Origin: Galliscardovia ingluviei
Lineage (GTDB): Bacteria > Actinomycetota > Actinomycetes > Actinomycetales > Bifidobacteriaceae
Reading direction: 5' to 3'
Assembly (NCBI RefSeq): GCF_014635685.1
Contig: NZ_BMDH01000003.1
Coordinates: 115,323-179,322 of the forward strand
DNA length: 64,000 nt
The translations under genes and the position numbers were made by a program. The notes below the pieces were generated by a model. That model saw only the letters and a program-made list of their open reading frames with translations, was not told where the DNA came from and searched no databases. Below, piece after piece: positions 49,889-59,178 of this stretch. The number at the start of each line of letters is the position of its first letter. Within the stretch, counting starts at the first letter, position 1.

Positions 49889-49917
49889 TTGCAATCGTTG
49901 TCAAAAACATGTATCAT
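49889..49917 (+). promoter_or_regulatory. malQ promoter overlapped by LacI-type operator
   Basis: TTGCAA (49889-49894), 17 bases, TATCAT (49912-49917). The palindrome TGCAATCGTTGTCA (49890-49903) covers the -35 box and fits the LacI pattern TGnAAnCGnTnnCA. A second weaker copy, TGGTGACGTTTGCA, lies near 49968-49981 in the leader. Confidence 0.65.
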
Positions 49918-50005
49918 ATATCCATCGATACGCAAACTTTGCCATGTTTTCATTGGCGAAAATATTTTGGTGACGTTTGCAAAACTGGGATTAAGGCAAG
50001 GAAAT

Positions 50006-52189
50006 ATGGCACAGACCACCATTCAACAAGAGAGTGAAGAGCGTCTTGCTCGACCATTGATTCAATTGGCACACGCATGCGGTGTTTCGACATCCTACAT
50101 CGACCAATTGGGTACCTATGTAGAAAATACAGATGAAGCAATTGTAAGTGTGCTCAAAGCACTAGATATTGATGCTTCTGATGATGAGCATATTGCGCAA
50201 TCGTTAGCAACTATCCAGCAGCAAGCTCAAGAACGCCTTATCAACCCGACTGTAGTTGCCACAGCCGGCAGCGATACTGTACTTACGCTCGGTCCTGCTG
50301 CAAACGAGCATACGACAGCATTACTTGATTTAGAAAACGGCGAAACCGAGTCACTGCCAGTTGACCAAAAAGCTAACACCGATGGCACAGTAACCTACAG
50401 CGTAGTGATTGGCAAGCAAGTGCCTATGGGCTACCACACACTCACTATTGCGAACGGCACAACAACAGCACAAGCTACTGTACTGTGCGCACCAGCGACT
50501 ATCCCAGTGCCACCAGCAATTGCAGAGCGCAGCCGTTGGGGTTGGATGACACAAATGTACTCCGTGCGCTCTCAAGATTCATGGGGCGTAGGCGATTACT
50601 CGGATTTGCGCACACTTGCAACCGATGCAGCACATACGCATGGCGCTGATTTTATGCTTATTAACCCTATTCACGCTTGCTCGCCAATTGCACCGCTTGA
50701 GCCATCACCATACTTGCCAGAGTCACGACGCTTCTTAAACGTCACCTATATTCGACCACAAGATATTCCAGAATACGCGCAGCTCAGCGAACAAGAGCGC
50801 ACACAAGTAGATGCTTTACATGCTCGCGTTGCTGATGCTAACACCGATGCAGAACCAATTGACATTAACGCCGCTTGGGAAGCAAAGCGCGCAGCATTGC
50901 GTATTATTTTCGACCACGGCATGAATGCAGACCGTACTGCTACCTACGAGCAGTTCCTTGATAACACAGGCGCAGACCTTGACACATGGGCAACTTGGTG
51001 CGTGGCTTTTGAAGTATGGGGAACTCCTTGGGGCGAAGATTCTTGGTTCACCACTACTACGTTGCAAAGTGAACGCATCCACAGCCTTATTGAAGAGCAT
51101 CATGATCTCTTTGAGTTTAACCGTTGGCTGCAATGGATTGCAGACTGCCAGATCACCGAAGCACAGCAGGCAGCAAAAGACGCAGGCATGACCCTTGGTC
51201 TCATGCTCGATATGGCTGTTGGCGTGCATGATCTAGGCTCTGATGTCTGGGGCAACCCTGAACGCTTTGCCCTTGGCGGTGTCACTGTGGGTTGCCCTCC
51301 AGATTTCTACAACCAGCAGGGTCAGGATTGGGGACAGCCTCCGTTTAACCCACGCCATCTTGAGCAAACTGGATACTTGACCTACCGCGAAATGGTACAT
51401 TCCGTTTTCGCCCACGCTGGTGCAGTGCGCATTGATCACGTGCTCGGACTCTTCCGTCTCTGGTGGATTCCAAAGGGCTTAGGTGCTAAAAATGGCGCTT
51501 ATGTGACCTACAACCACGAAGCGATGCTGGCAGTACTCACTATTGAAGCCACCCGCGTAGGCGGCATGGTTATTGGCGAAGATCTCGGCACTGTACCTCA
51601 AGAAGTGCGCGAAGCTCTCGCAGCACATGGCGTACTCGGCACTGACGTGGCATGGTTTGCCCGCGTTGATAATTCTCCAAATGCCGGCGACCCGTATGCT
51701 CCAGCATCAGATTATCGTAAGGGCGCTTTGGCATCCGTCACTACTCACGATTTGCCTCCAACAGCAGGTTATTTGCAATTTGAACATGTTGAATTGCGTG
51801 AAAAACTACATCTACTTACCGGACCTGTAGAAGAGTTTGCGGCATCAGCTCTCGCAGAGCGCACAGCTATGATGAATATGCTGGTCGAAGAAGGTTGGTT
51901 ACGCCAAGAGTATGCGCAAGATGTTGAACATCATGTGCAAGAAGTGGTCGAGGCATTGCATTGCATGCTTACTGCCACCCCTTCGCTACTGCATCAGGCG
52001 GCATTAGTTGATGGCGTAGGCGAGCGCCGCTCTCAGAATCAGCCTGGCACTAGCACGCAGTATCCAAATTGGCGTATTCCTCTGGCCGATGGAGATAAGC
52101 ACGTTGTGCCAACTGATGAAGTGTTCAAGCTTGATCGAGTTCAGCGTCTGGCACGCATTATGAACGGTGAGCTTAGCACACGTCAGTAA
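50006..52189 (+). CDS. malQ: 4-alpha-glucanotransferase (amylomaltase)
   Basis: GH77 enzyme that moves glucan chains between maltodextrins, releasing glucose. 727 residues from the ATG at 50006 (AAGGAAAT before it). An N-terminal extra domain of about 150 residues, typical of actinobacterial MalQ, leads to the barrel: RSRWGWMTQMYSVRSQDSWGVGDYSDL, MLDMAVGVHDLGSDVW, VRIDHVLGLFRLWWIP with the nucleophile Asp, GEDLGTVP with the acid/base Glu, and TTHDLPPTAGY. Controlled by a LacI-type operator shared with the sugar importer. Confidence 0.95.
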   Translation: MAQTTIQQESEERLARPLIQLAHACGVSTSYIDQLGTYVENTDEAIVSVLKALDIDASDDEHIAQSLATIQQQAQERLINPTVVATAGSDTVLTLGPAANEHTTALLDLENGETESLPVDQKANTDGTVTYSVVIGKQVPMGYHTLTIANGTTTAQATVLCAPATIPVPPAIAERSRWGWMTQMYSVRSQDSWGVGDYSDLRTLATDAAHTHGADFMLINPIHACSPIAPLEPSPYLPESRRFLNVTYIRPQDIPEYAQLSEQERTQVDALHARVADANTDAEPIDINAAWEAKRAALRIIFDHGMNADRTATYEQFLDNTGADLDTWATWCVAFEVWGTPWGEDSWFTTTTLQSERIHSLIEEHHDLFEFNRWLQWIADCQITEAQQAAKDAGMTLGLMLDMAVGVHDLGSDVWGNPERFALGGVTVGCPPDFYNQQGQDWGQPPFNPRHLEQTGYLTYREMVHSVFAHAGAVRIDHVLGLFRLWWIPKGLGAKNGAYVTYNHEAMLAVLTIEATRVGGMVIGEDLGTVPQEVREALAAHGVLGTDVAWFARVDNSPNAGDPYAPASDYRKGALASVTTHDLPPTAGYLQFEHVELREKLHLLTGPVEEFAASALAERTAMMNMLVEEGWLRQEYAQDVEHHVQEVVEALHCMLTATPSLLHQAALVDGVGERRSQNQPGTSTQYPNWRIPLADGDKHVVPTDEVFKLDRVQRLARIMNGELSTRQ

Positions 52190-52220
52190 GTTCTTACGAT
52201 AACCAAGTACAACAGATAAT

Positions 52221-52245
52221 GGGCTATAGCATTACGCTATAGCCC
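52221..52245 (+). terminator. malQ terminator
   Basis: GGGCTATAGC, loop ATTAC, GCTATAGCCC: perfect 10-base stem just after malQ, followed by AGTTTCT. Confidence 0.85.
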
Positions 52246-52267
52246 AGTTTCTATGTGACAATACTTA

Positions 52268-52873
52268 TTATGCTTCGTTAATATATTTGCGCAATGCTCG
52301 CTCAAGCAGAGGAATATGCAGCATAATCAGCGTGCCGTAACCAAGCACTACCAATAAAAACAGCCCCTGCGGCATCAGTATCCAGCAAGCGACCAGAAGC
52401 CCCACATATACCGCATCCATAGCAATCATCGCCAGCGTATACCCAATATTCGTCACTGAAAATACAAGCGCATTCACCAGCGTACGCCCCACACTATTTT
52501 CAAACCGCGCCTGGAGCGCAAATACCCATTCAAAGCCAAACAGCCAAATAATACTGAACCCAAATTTTGGAACAAGCAACGGTGTAATTTGCAAGAATAG
52601 CCAAGCGTATACCAGTAACCCACCAGTAACACCATACACTAACCATAATGGCAACGATTGCAACAAGTTGCGCTTCCACGCCTGCACATAATTTGAAAAC
52701 AGGTGCCCCTCTCCAACAATCGCCTTACGTGCTGCCACATGAGCTGCGGTCAAAGAAGCCCCAGCAGTGATCACAGGGATTGATGTAATAATCAGCAGCA
52801 CATTAATAAGTATCGCGTCAGTCAAATTACTAAGCCCACGCATCAGCCGCGAGTCCGGAGAAAGAAAATGCAT
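52268..52873 (-). CDS. DUF624 (YesL-like) membrane protein
   Basis: 201 residues from the ATG at 52873 (MHFLSPDSRLMRGLSNLTD), which matches the family's usual start; a GTG 5 codons upstream is the other choice. Five to six membrane helices. DUF624 proteins are often found with oligosaccharide ABC transporters in Gram-positive bacteria, and this one lies between malQ and the importer genes. Exact role unknown. Confidence 0.82.
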   Translation of the reverse strand: MHFLSPDSRLMRGLSNLTDAILINVLLIITSIPVITAGASLTAAHVAARKAIVGEGHLFSNYVQAWKRNLLQSLPLWLVYGVTGGLLVYAWLFLQITPLLVPKFGFSIIWLFGFEWVFALQARFENSVGRTLVNALVFSVTNIGYTLAMIAMDAVYVGLLVACWILMPQGLFLLVVLGYGTLIMLHIPLLERALRKYINEA

Positions 52874-52934
52874 ACCACTACTGTACACAATGCTGTGCTT
52901 ATCTAAAGTCTATTTCGCAGTATTATTTAAGCAC

Positions 52935-54179
52935 CTATATAGTAGCAACCGACATTGCAACACCCAACTCAATAACAGTAACAAGTGAAGCAACAAACTT
53001 GCGCGACGATTTTAGTACCTCGCGCTCCGTTTTCCAATTATGCAAAGGTTTACCAACATCCAAAGCAACCGAGATTCCAGCATTCTGCATACAAATAACC
53101 AGTGAGGCAATAATATAAATCACGGCTATTGGAGTCGGTAGCAGTATTGCATATACCACGTATTGCGGAATACAAGTTAAGACGCATATTAGGAATAAGT
53201 CACTCCAGTAGCGCACCCATAGCGCGGGAGCATGAGGCAGCATGGCTAGCAAACGTTGCGAATCTTTGTTACGAGAAATGATGGTAGTTAGTGGAGAATT
53301 AATCCCAATGAGCATAAACGCCAGAGGCATTTGCATTGCACTTTGCGATGTAACGAACGCAAAGAATCCCATAAACAACGCACTCACTATAGTATTTAAT
53401 TGGGCACTTGTAGAAGTTCGCAATTCTCCCAACACAAGAGAATGCCCAATGAGTTTTTGCACTATTGACCGAGGTTTGCTTGTCGACGTTAATACCGCGG
53501 TTTGCCCACTCGACAGACACATAATATTTGAACAAGGCAGTGCCATTGCGAAACAAATAGTAGCAATCGATGCTAGTAAAAGCACACTATCAAAAACCAT
53601 ATGCTGTACTTGATACCGTTGCAAAATCATAGGCAACATCAACAACATACCCATCAGCAACAAAATACTGTATTCCCTAACAGTTTTGAGAAACAGCAAA
53701 CGCACAGCTAATAGTATACAAGCAATACACGTAACTAAAACTGCAAGAACTGCGATATGCAAATACGCCCAACCTTCCCCAGCATGAGGAAAGTCCATGC
53801 TACTTACCGTAAACGCAGTAATCGGGATTAGTATTTCACTTACTACCACCAGCGTTACCGCAAAAGTTAGCGCTACTAGCATTAATCTAGGCTTGTTCGG
53901 AGTGAGAATAATAGCTCTCCAAGAGTCAGTGCGTGTCCAAGATTCTGCAGTAAAATATGCGGATAAAGCGCAGGCTAGTTCTATGCCAAATACAAGCATA
54001 TGCATAGATACTGCGACAGCAAAAAATTGCGAAAACAGGTAGGCGATACAAGAAAAAATTATCGCAGAAAATACTGTATTTTTTGAGATAAATGCACGAA
54101 CCACATACTTCAACAAAGCAATCGTATTCACTACACAGCTATTCAATCTCGATTGTTTATTTGTAGTATGCACACTCAT
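52935..54179 (-). CDS. Multi-pass membrane protein, presumed ABC exporter permease
   Basis: 414 residues with about 10 hydrophobic segments and a basic N-terminus. No motif of a named permease family was recognised; the segment NSPLTTIISRNKDSQRLLAMLPH between helices recalls ABC-2-type exporters. It lies 18 bases after the ATPase gene, so the two should form one transporter. Codon and base usage are more AT-rich than in neighbours, a possible sign of transfer. Substrate unknown. Confidence 0.65.
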   Translation of the reverse strand: MSVHTTNKQSRLNSCVVNTIALLKYVVRAFISKNTVFSAIIFSCIAYLFSQFFAVAVSMHMLVFGIELACALSAYFTAESWTRTDSWRAIILTPNKPRLMLVALTFAVTLVVVSEILIPITAFTVSSMDFPHAGEGWAYLHIAVLAVLVTCIACILLAVRLLFLKTVREYSILLLMGMLLMLPMILQRYQVQHMVFDSVLLLASIATICFAMALPCSNIMCLSSGQTAVLTSTSKPRSIVQKLIGHSLVLGELRTSTSAQLNTIVSALFMGFFAFVTSQSAMQMPLAFMLIGINSPLTTIISRNKDSQRLLAMLPHAPALWVRYWSDLFLICVLTCIPQYVVYAILLPTPIAVIYIIASLVICMQNAGISVALDVGKPLHNWKTEREVLKSSRKFVASLVTVIELGVAMSVATI

Positions 54180-54197
54180 CTTATACCCATACTCTCG

Positions 54198-54962
54198 CTA
54201 ATTACCACTAAGAAGAGCTACTATTGAATCAGCAGTTGCCGGAGTACGGTAACGTGTACTAATTTCACCATCACTAATGATGTACAAATATTCACAACAG
54301 CGAGTGAATGTCTGCGCGATATGAGAGCTCACTACAGTACATAATCCACACTTCGTTCTTCGCCGAATCAACTGATATACATATTCAGTCGCTTCAAAAT
54401 CCAAGAAATCTGTTGATTCATCAAGAATAAGTAAAGGACGCTGTAAAGCAAAAGCTGCGATAAGGTTGCATTTCTTCCTATTGCCACTTGATAGCTCATG
54501 AAATGGCGCGTGCACATAACGCCCGACTTGGAACCCGTCAATAAGCTCATGTACTAATGCAGGTTTCAACTTCACTCGGTACGCACTACTCATAAAACTG
54601 ATATAGTATTCAAGATTCCAAGTCGGGAAACTATGATCTTCTGCAAACGATAGTATGCGACATTGCTTAAAGTCCACAGAATTTAGAGTAATGGAATCAC
54701 CTAAATACACACACTTCTCATAAGAGACTCCATTTAGTATCCCTGCAATAGCATTAAACAGCGTCGTTTTACCAGCACCATTTTTTCCAAGAATGCCGGT
54801 GGCACAACCATTTTCAAAGAGCAGATTGCCTTGTTTAATAATGGGTCGTTGTTTGTTATACCAGCATGAAAACGATTGAAGCTGTAATAGTATATCAGCA
54901 CAATCACTGATATTTTCTCTGGTGATATTGGTTTTACTATAGTCTATCCCGCCACCATCCAT
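54198..54962 (-). CDS. ABC transporter ATP-binding protein
   Basis: 254 residues. Walker A GKNGAGKTT, Q-loop region RILSFAEDHSF, a non-standard signature LSSGNRKKC (usually LSGGQ), Walker B RPLLILDEST with Ser in place of the usual Pro after DE, and the switch His in VVSSHIAQ. All catalytic residues are present. It overlaps the stop of the small upstream gene by one base (TAATG), pointing to coupled translation. Export rather than import is suggested by the lack of a binding protein. Confidence 0.85.
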   Translation of the reverse strand: MDGGGIDYSKTNITRENISDCADILLQLQSFSCWYNKQRPIIKQGNLLFENGCATGILGKNGAGKTTLFNAIAGILNGVSYEKCVYLGDSITLNSVDFKQCRILSFAEDHSFPTWNLEYYISFMSSAYRVKLKPALVHELIDGFQVGRYVHAPFHELSSGNRKKCNLIAAFALQRPLLILDESTDFLDFEATEYVYQLIRRRTKCGLCTVVSSHIAQTFTRCCEYLYIISDGEISTRYRTPATADSIVALLSGN

Positions 54963-55189
54963 TAGCGCTTCTTACTCTCGCTACTATTTCTGTTTTCGCT
55001 AGATTTTTTATAACTCTGCCATGCAGAATAAAGAAAAACCAAAGCTACAATAGCAAATAATATTGCCGAAACATATTGCTGCTTTATGGCAAAGCCTACA
55101 GCTCCCCCGGCAAAGCAAAGCATTACAGCCAACCGAAGAAGTAGTTTCTGCGAATCCATATCACTTCTTCCATCAGACTTCACTATCAA
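54962..55189 (-). CDS. Small two-helix membrane protein, start of ABC trio
   Basis: 75 residues with two hydrophobic helices (about 13-30 and 36-55) and a basic C-terminus rich in Lys/Ser/Asn. No family recognised. Translationally coupled to the ATPase, so probably an accessory or immunity-like subunit of the exporter. Could also be a short regulatory peptide. Confidence 0.6.
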   Translation of the reverse strand: MIVKSDGRSDMDSQKLLLRLAVMLCFAGGAVGFAIKQQYVSAILFAIVALVFLYSAWQSYKKSSENRNSSESKKR

Positions 55190-55460
55190 TATCGAGCATC
55201 AGTAATGCCCTTATATGAGTGTAGTGTACACTTTAATAATTCATATATATTCCAAGAACACCATAGTTTCCATAAATTGACCATTTAAGAGGGCAAATCA
55301 GGGATCAAAATTAAAAAAATAGTAAAACAAAAAAATTTAGCACATATACAACATATACAAAATGCTACCTGCCACACGCAAATGCAAGTTAGCAAAGCGC
55401 GAGACAGATAGCACTGTATTTATTTCATCTGAAATTATTTTTTGACTGGTTAGTCCTTGA
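55190..55460. other. AT-rich spacer upstream of the ABC trio
   Basis: About 270 bases with runs of A and T and no gene. It should contain the promoter of the ABC trio; GTGTACACT makes a small dyad near 55224-55232. I saw no convincing promoter boxes. Confidence 0.35.
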
Positions 55461-55709
55461 CGGCCAGCCATTTCTGACTGCTTACGCAGACCACACACTT
55501 ACCTCACAAGCATGGCTTGCTCGGCTGGGGCTTATTGACAATCCACTGGATTGTCAATATAAGGGTTTTTAACCCTTAACAGCCCCCTCCGACCATTATC
55601 GACTGCATACGCAGCCCCAACATTACTTCGCAAACATAGTTTGCTCAGCATGAGCCTCTGGACAGTCCACCGGACTGTCCAGCCAAGGGCTTTAACCCTT
55701 AACAGCCCC
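55461..55709. repeat. Tandem pair of about 123-base hairpin-rich units after the permease gene
   Basis: Two diverged copies (about 55461-55587 and 55587-55709) have the same four small hairpins in the same order: CTGC/GCAG; a CAAGC/GCTTG stem that is CAAAC/GTTTG in the other copy; an 11-base inverted repeat around 55534-55556 matching one around 55659-55681; and AAGGG/CCCTT. Each ends in TTAACCCTTAACAGCCCC. In the right copy these bases are the last codons and stop of the permease gene. Confidence 0.8.
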
Positions 55710-56528
55710 AGCCATTACACCTTTGACGATGTACTTCTGGCAGATCATGTAGAACACGATAATTGGAATAATTGCCAGCACCAAGCACGCCATCATAGCG
55801 CCCATATCAACCGAACCATAGCCGCCCTTCAAATACTGCACAGCTACAGAAATGGTCTTATACTTACTCAAATCAAGAGTTAAGTATGGCAGCAGGTAGT
55901 CGTTCCAGATCCACATAGCTTCCAAAATTGCTACAGAAACAATAGATGGCTTCATAATTGGAACCACAATCTGGAAGAAAATACGTGGTACAGAAGCACC
56001 ATCAATCATTGCAGATTCTTCTAGCTCGGCAGGAATACCCTTGATAACGCCAGTGAAAATAAACACTGCCAAGCCAGCACCGAAGCCCAAGTACACAATG
56101 CACAAACCCCATGGCGTATTGAGCTTTAACATATCAGCGAGCTTAGAAAGCGTGAACATTACCATCTGGAATGGCACAATCATATTGAACAGGAACATCA
56201 CATACAATGCTTTTGCTGCCCAATTATTCACGCGAACAATCCACCAAGCACACATTGAAGTGCACAGCAAAATCAGCACTACAGAGCCGACAGTAATCAG
56301 CAGGGTCCAGCCGAAACTTGCAAAGAACTTTGTCGTTTCAATACCACGAGTGTAGTTATCCAAACCAACGAATGCTTTGCCTACTGGCAGAGAGAAGGTG
56401 TTAGCAGAAATATAGGTTTTTGATTTGAAGGAGTTGATGAGCACCAGCACAATTGGGAATACCCATGCCAGTGAAATTACAGCAAAAAGCGTGCTCCATA
56501 AACCACTGTGCTTTACCTTATCGCCCAT
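55692..56528 (-). CDS. Carbohydrate ABC transporter permease (MalG type)
   Basis: 278 residues, six membrane helices, with the EAA loop EESAMIDGASVPRIFFQIVVPIMKP that docks the ATPase. Second permease of a CUT1 sugar importer. It starts in a TAATG overlap with the first permease gene. Its final 18 bases are copied downstream as part of the hairpin repeat. Confidence 0.93.
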   Translation of the reverse strand: MGDKVKHSGLWSTLFAVISLAWVFPIVLVLINSFKSKTYISANTFSLPVGKAFVGLDNYTRGIETTKFFASFGWTLLITVGSVVLILLCTSMCAWWIVRVNNWAAKALYVMFLFNMIVPFQMVMFTLSKLADMLKLNTPWGLCIVYLGFGAGLAVFIFTGVIKGIPAELEESAMIDGASVPRIFFQIVVPIMKPSIVSVAILEAMWIWNDYLLPYLTLDLSKYKTISVAVQYLKGGYGSVDMGAMMACLVLAIIPIIVFYMICQKYIVKGVMAGAVKG

Positions 56529-57382
56529 TATGCTGCCACCTCCTTGCTTGTGGTGAGCTTATTTTGAATCAGCGCAATCACCGCTACCAAAATGAAGAAC
56601 AGCACAGCTTTAGCCTGACCGACGCCCTCAAAGCCCATGCGTCCGTAGAATGTACGAGTAATATTCATTGCCAAGCCTTCAGACATGTTACTTGGAGCAC
56701 CATTAGTCAACGCCAAGTTCTGGTCATACAGCTTGAATCCGTTAGTTACAGTAAGGAATGAGCAAACGGTAATAGAAGGCATCATCAAAGGAATAATAAT
56801 CTTGAACATCGTTTGCGTGCCGGTTGCGCCGTCCATTTGTGCTGCCTCGAGCACGTCTGTTGGCAACGCTTGCATACCAGCAATATAAATAATCATCATA
56901 TAACCGATTTGCTGCCAGCACACCAAAATAACCAGACCCCAGAAACCGTAGGTAGCTGAGTAGGTCAATGCGCGAGACCAGTGAGCCAAAATACCATTCA
57001 GCAGCAGCAACCAGATATAGCCTAGAATAATGCCGCCGATAAGGTTTGGCATAAAGAATACCGAGCGGTAAATTGTTGAACCTTTAATAGCCTTCGTAAG
57101 CATATATGCAATAGCAAAGGCTGCGACATTGATTACAATCGTTGTCACAATGGTAAACGCTGTTGAGAAGCCGAGTGCGTGCACAAACTCTTTATCATGA
57201 AGCGCCTTGGTGTAGTTCTTCAATCCTACCCATTCGCCATCTGTTACTGTTGTGAACTCACAGAAGCTCAAATATACGCCCATAATAAATGGCACGACAA
57301 AGCCAATTATGAACGCAAGAAATGTCGGCAGTGAGAATAACGCCCACCACCGGCGTATTGCTTTTCCTGCCATGCTAATCAT
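56528..57382 (-). CDS. Carbohydrate ABC transporter permease (MalF type)
   Basis: About 284 residues from the ATG at 57382 (MISMAGK), chosen for the purine-rich GGGAGCGGGTGG before it; a longer frame adds a polar stretch. Six membrane helices, EAA loop LEAAQMDGATGTQTMFKIIIPLMMP. First permease of the importer. Promoter and LacI operator lie 110-140 bases upstream. No ATP-binding gene is near, so a shared MsiK-type ATPase elsewhere is expected. Confidence 0.93.
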   Translation of the reverse strand: MISMAGKAIRRWWALFSLPTFLAFIIGFVVPFIMGVYLSFCEFTTVTDGEWVGLKNYTKALHDKEFVHALGFSTAFTIVTTIVINVAAFAIAYMLTKAIKGSTIYRSVFFMPNLIGGIILGYIWLLLLNGILAHWSRALTYSATYGFWGLVILVCWQQIGYMMIIYIAGMQALPTDVLEAAQMDGATGTQTMFKIIIPLMMPSITVCSFLTVTNGFKLYDQNLALTNGAPSNMSEGLAMNITRTFYGRMGFEGVGQAKAVLFFILVAVIALIQNKLTTSKEVAA

Positions 57383-57487
57383 GAAGCACCACCCGCTCCC
57401 TTCGTTGGTTTGCCCCACAACCTCGTGTTGCACCGCGATTAGGTCTCTTCTTTATTGAATGCACCATGCATCCAACGCTAATGCAAT

Positions 57488-57525
57488 ATGCTAGTTCAGT
57501 TTGCAATAAATGTCAAACGTTGTCA
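57488..57525 (-). promoter_or_regulatory. Permease-operon promoter with LacI-type operator
   Basis: Minus-strand TTGACA (57516-57511), 17 bases, TAGCAT (57493-57488). The palindrome TGTCAAACGTTGTCA (57511-57525, plus strand) covers the -35 box, so a bound repressor would block polymerase. Confidence 0.75.
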
Positions 57526-57609
57526 TAAAAAATGGAATACTTGTGTTTTGCAATTTTTTTTTGCAACACTCAGTGTCATATTTTCCAATGTTTTTCCGAA
57601 AAAATCTGC

Positions 57610-57652
57610 TATAATGAGGTATCTGCAAACGTTTGTAGACCAATCGTTTGCA
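57610..57652 (+). promoter_or_regulatory. LacI-gene promoter with two operators
   Basis: TATAAT at 57610-57615 is followed by TGCAAACGTTTGTA (57624-57637), a near-perfect LacI palindrome, and ACCAATCGTTTGCA (57639-57652). The sites sit over the expected transcription start, suggesting autorepression. No good -35 box was found. Confidence 0.65.
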
Positions 57653-57794
57653 AAACACTGCAAATCCATACTTTTGTACAAAAAATCGTGTATCCTAGTG
57701 GTAGGGTTTGCAAATCATGGTCATTGATATATGCAGATATATGCATCGTTGCTATGTCTGCCATGACACGCATTGTGTATAGAAAAGGGATAGT

Positions 57795-58814
57795 ATGACT
57801 AGCAGTATTCAAGATGTGGCACAAGCAGCAGGAGTGTCTATTTCCACAGTTTCTAGGTCCTTCACACGTCCAGACCTTGTTTCTTCTACTACCCGCAAGC
57901 GTGTACTAGAAGTCGCCAATCAATTAAATTTCTCCGTTTCCCGATCTGCAGTGGCATTGAAATCAGGAAAATCTCTACGCATCGCAGTCCTGATGAGTGG
58001 GCATATCCGCCTTTGGTTTACCGCATCAGTACTTGAAGGTTTGAACGATGTCCTCCATGCAGAAGGCTATGATGTTTCCGTTTTCCCAGTCTCCAGCATT
58101 GAAGAACGCAAAGAGTTCTTTGAAATGCTGCCGGTACGCCGCAATGCTGACGCAGTTATTGTGGTGTCGTTCGACATTGATCAGCAGGAAATTCAACAGC
58201 TGGCGACGGTTGGAGTGCCAATTATCGGTATTAACTCTCCAAACGCCCAAGAGCGCGGTTTTAGTGCATCCGTAAGCATTAACGATGTGCAGGGATCAAG
58301 TATTGCCGCCAAGCATTTACTTACTCTCGGACATCGTTCTATAGCCTATATCAGCACCGACCGCGAGGTTTCACTGTCATTCTCTGTTGGAGGGCGTTTG
58401 CAAGCGTTTACTGCCGCCTGCAAGCAAGCCCAAGTTGAGCCTCAGATTTTAGTATGCAAAGTCGATGCAAACGGTCACTATCAAATCGGCGATGTGATCA
58501 CTCAGTTGATGAGTTTGCCACAAATGCCAACTGCAATCGCTTGCCAAGAAGACGGTATCGCTGTGCCATTACTCTTTCAGCTTGAGCGCAATGGGCTTTC
58601 TGTACCTCATGACGTGTCACTGATTGGCTATGATGACAGCTTCTACACTGACGATATTTCACTCACAACTATTCGCCAAGATCCGGTCGGTATGGCACAA
58701 CAAGCAGCACGCATTGCCCTTGACTTGATTGAAGGACGCACCCCAGAGCAGCTCTTTATTACCTGTGATGCACAACTTGTAGTACGTTCCAGCACAAGCC
58801 GACCAATGCGTTAA
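57795..58814 (+). CDS. LacI-family regulator of the sugar importer
   Basis: 339 residues. HTH SIQDVAQAAGVSISTVSRSF and hinge LNFSVSRSAVALKSGK, then a sugar-binding sensor domain. AAAAGGGATAGT precedes the ATG. Divergent from the permease genes with operators between. In bifidobacteria this layout (binding protein, LacI, two permeases) is usual for maltose/maltodextrin systems, in line with the same operator at malQ; the sugar is inferred. Confidence 0.93.
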   Translation: MTSSIQDVAQAAGVSISTVSRSFTRPDLVSSTTRKRVLEVANQLNFSVSRSAVALKSGKSLRIAVLMSGHIRLWFTASVLEGLNDVLHAEGYDVSVFPVSSIEERKEFFEMLPVRRNADAVIVVSFDIDQQEIQQLATVGVPIIGINSPNAQERGFSASVSINDVQGSSIAAKHLLTLGHRSIAYISTDREVSLSFSVGGRLQAFTAACKQAQVEPQILVCKVDANGHYQIGDVITQLMSLPQMPTAIACQEDGIAVPLLFQLERNGLSVPHDVSLIGYDDSFYTDDISLTTIRQDPVGMAQQAARIALDLIEGRTPEQLFITCDAQLVVRSSTSRPMR

Positions 58815-58926
58815 AAATTTGCGCTATTAATTTGCGTAAATAACTAATGTATTAGCAATATGCCATTGCAGTATCTGACTGCTTCTCATTCATAACTGCA
58901 TAAATATCAATACACAGACACATAAA

Positions 58927-58959
58927 AGCCCAAGCAACCTAATACAGGCTACTTGGGCT
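58927..58959 (+). terminator. Terminator of the LacI gene
   Basis: AGCCCAAG (58927-58934) pairs with CTTGGGCT (58952-58959), followed by GTCCTTTT. Confidence 0.8.
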
Positions 58960-59139
58960 GTCCTTTTGCGCCTTTACGATGACCATAGTTCTGAGCAAAG
59001 ATTACTGCGCTACCTGCTGCACTCACTAAACTTACATAATTTACGTCAGCATAATCACTTATATATGCTCTGTATAAAAACATGAACGATATGCGGTCAT
59101 ATTTGCTCGTCAGATTATGCATTGTTATGTGAAGATCCA

Positions 59140-59178
59140 AAAAAAGCCGCTGATATGCAGGAGAGTCACATCAGCGGC
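59140..59178 (-). terminator. Strong terminator of the binding-protein gene
   Basis: GCCGCTGAT (59146-59154) pairs with ATCAGCGGC (59170-59178); on the minus strand seven T follow. It lies about 190 bases beyond the binding-protein stop. Confidence 0.88.

Noticed and set aside
49856..50005. 50-codon N-terminal extension of malQ
   Set aside because: It would begin upstream of the malQ promoter and operator; the ATG at 50006 has a good ribosome site and a family-like start.
55534..55556. Inverted repeat as a possible insertion-sequence end or CRISPR repeat
   Set aside because: No transposase, no target duplication, and only two copies with full unit homology; a hairpin in a duplicated untranslated region is simpler.
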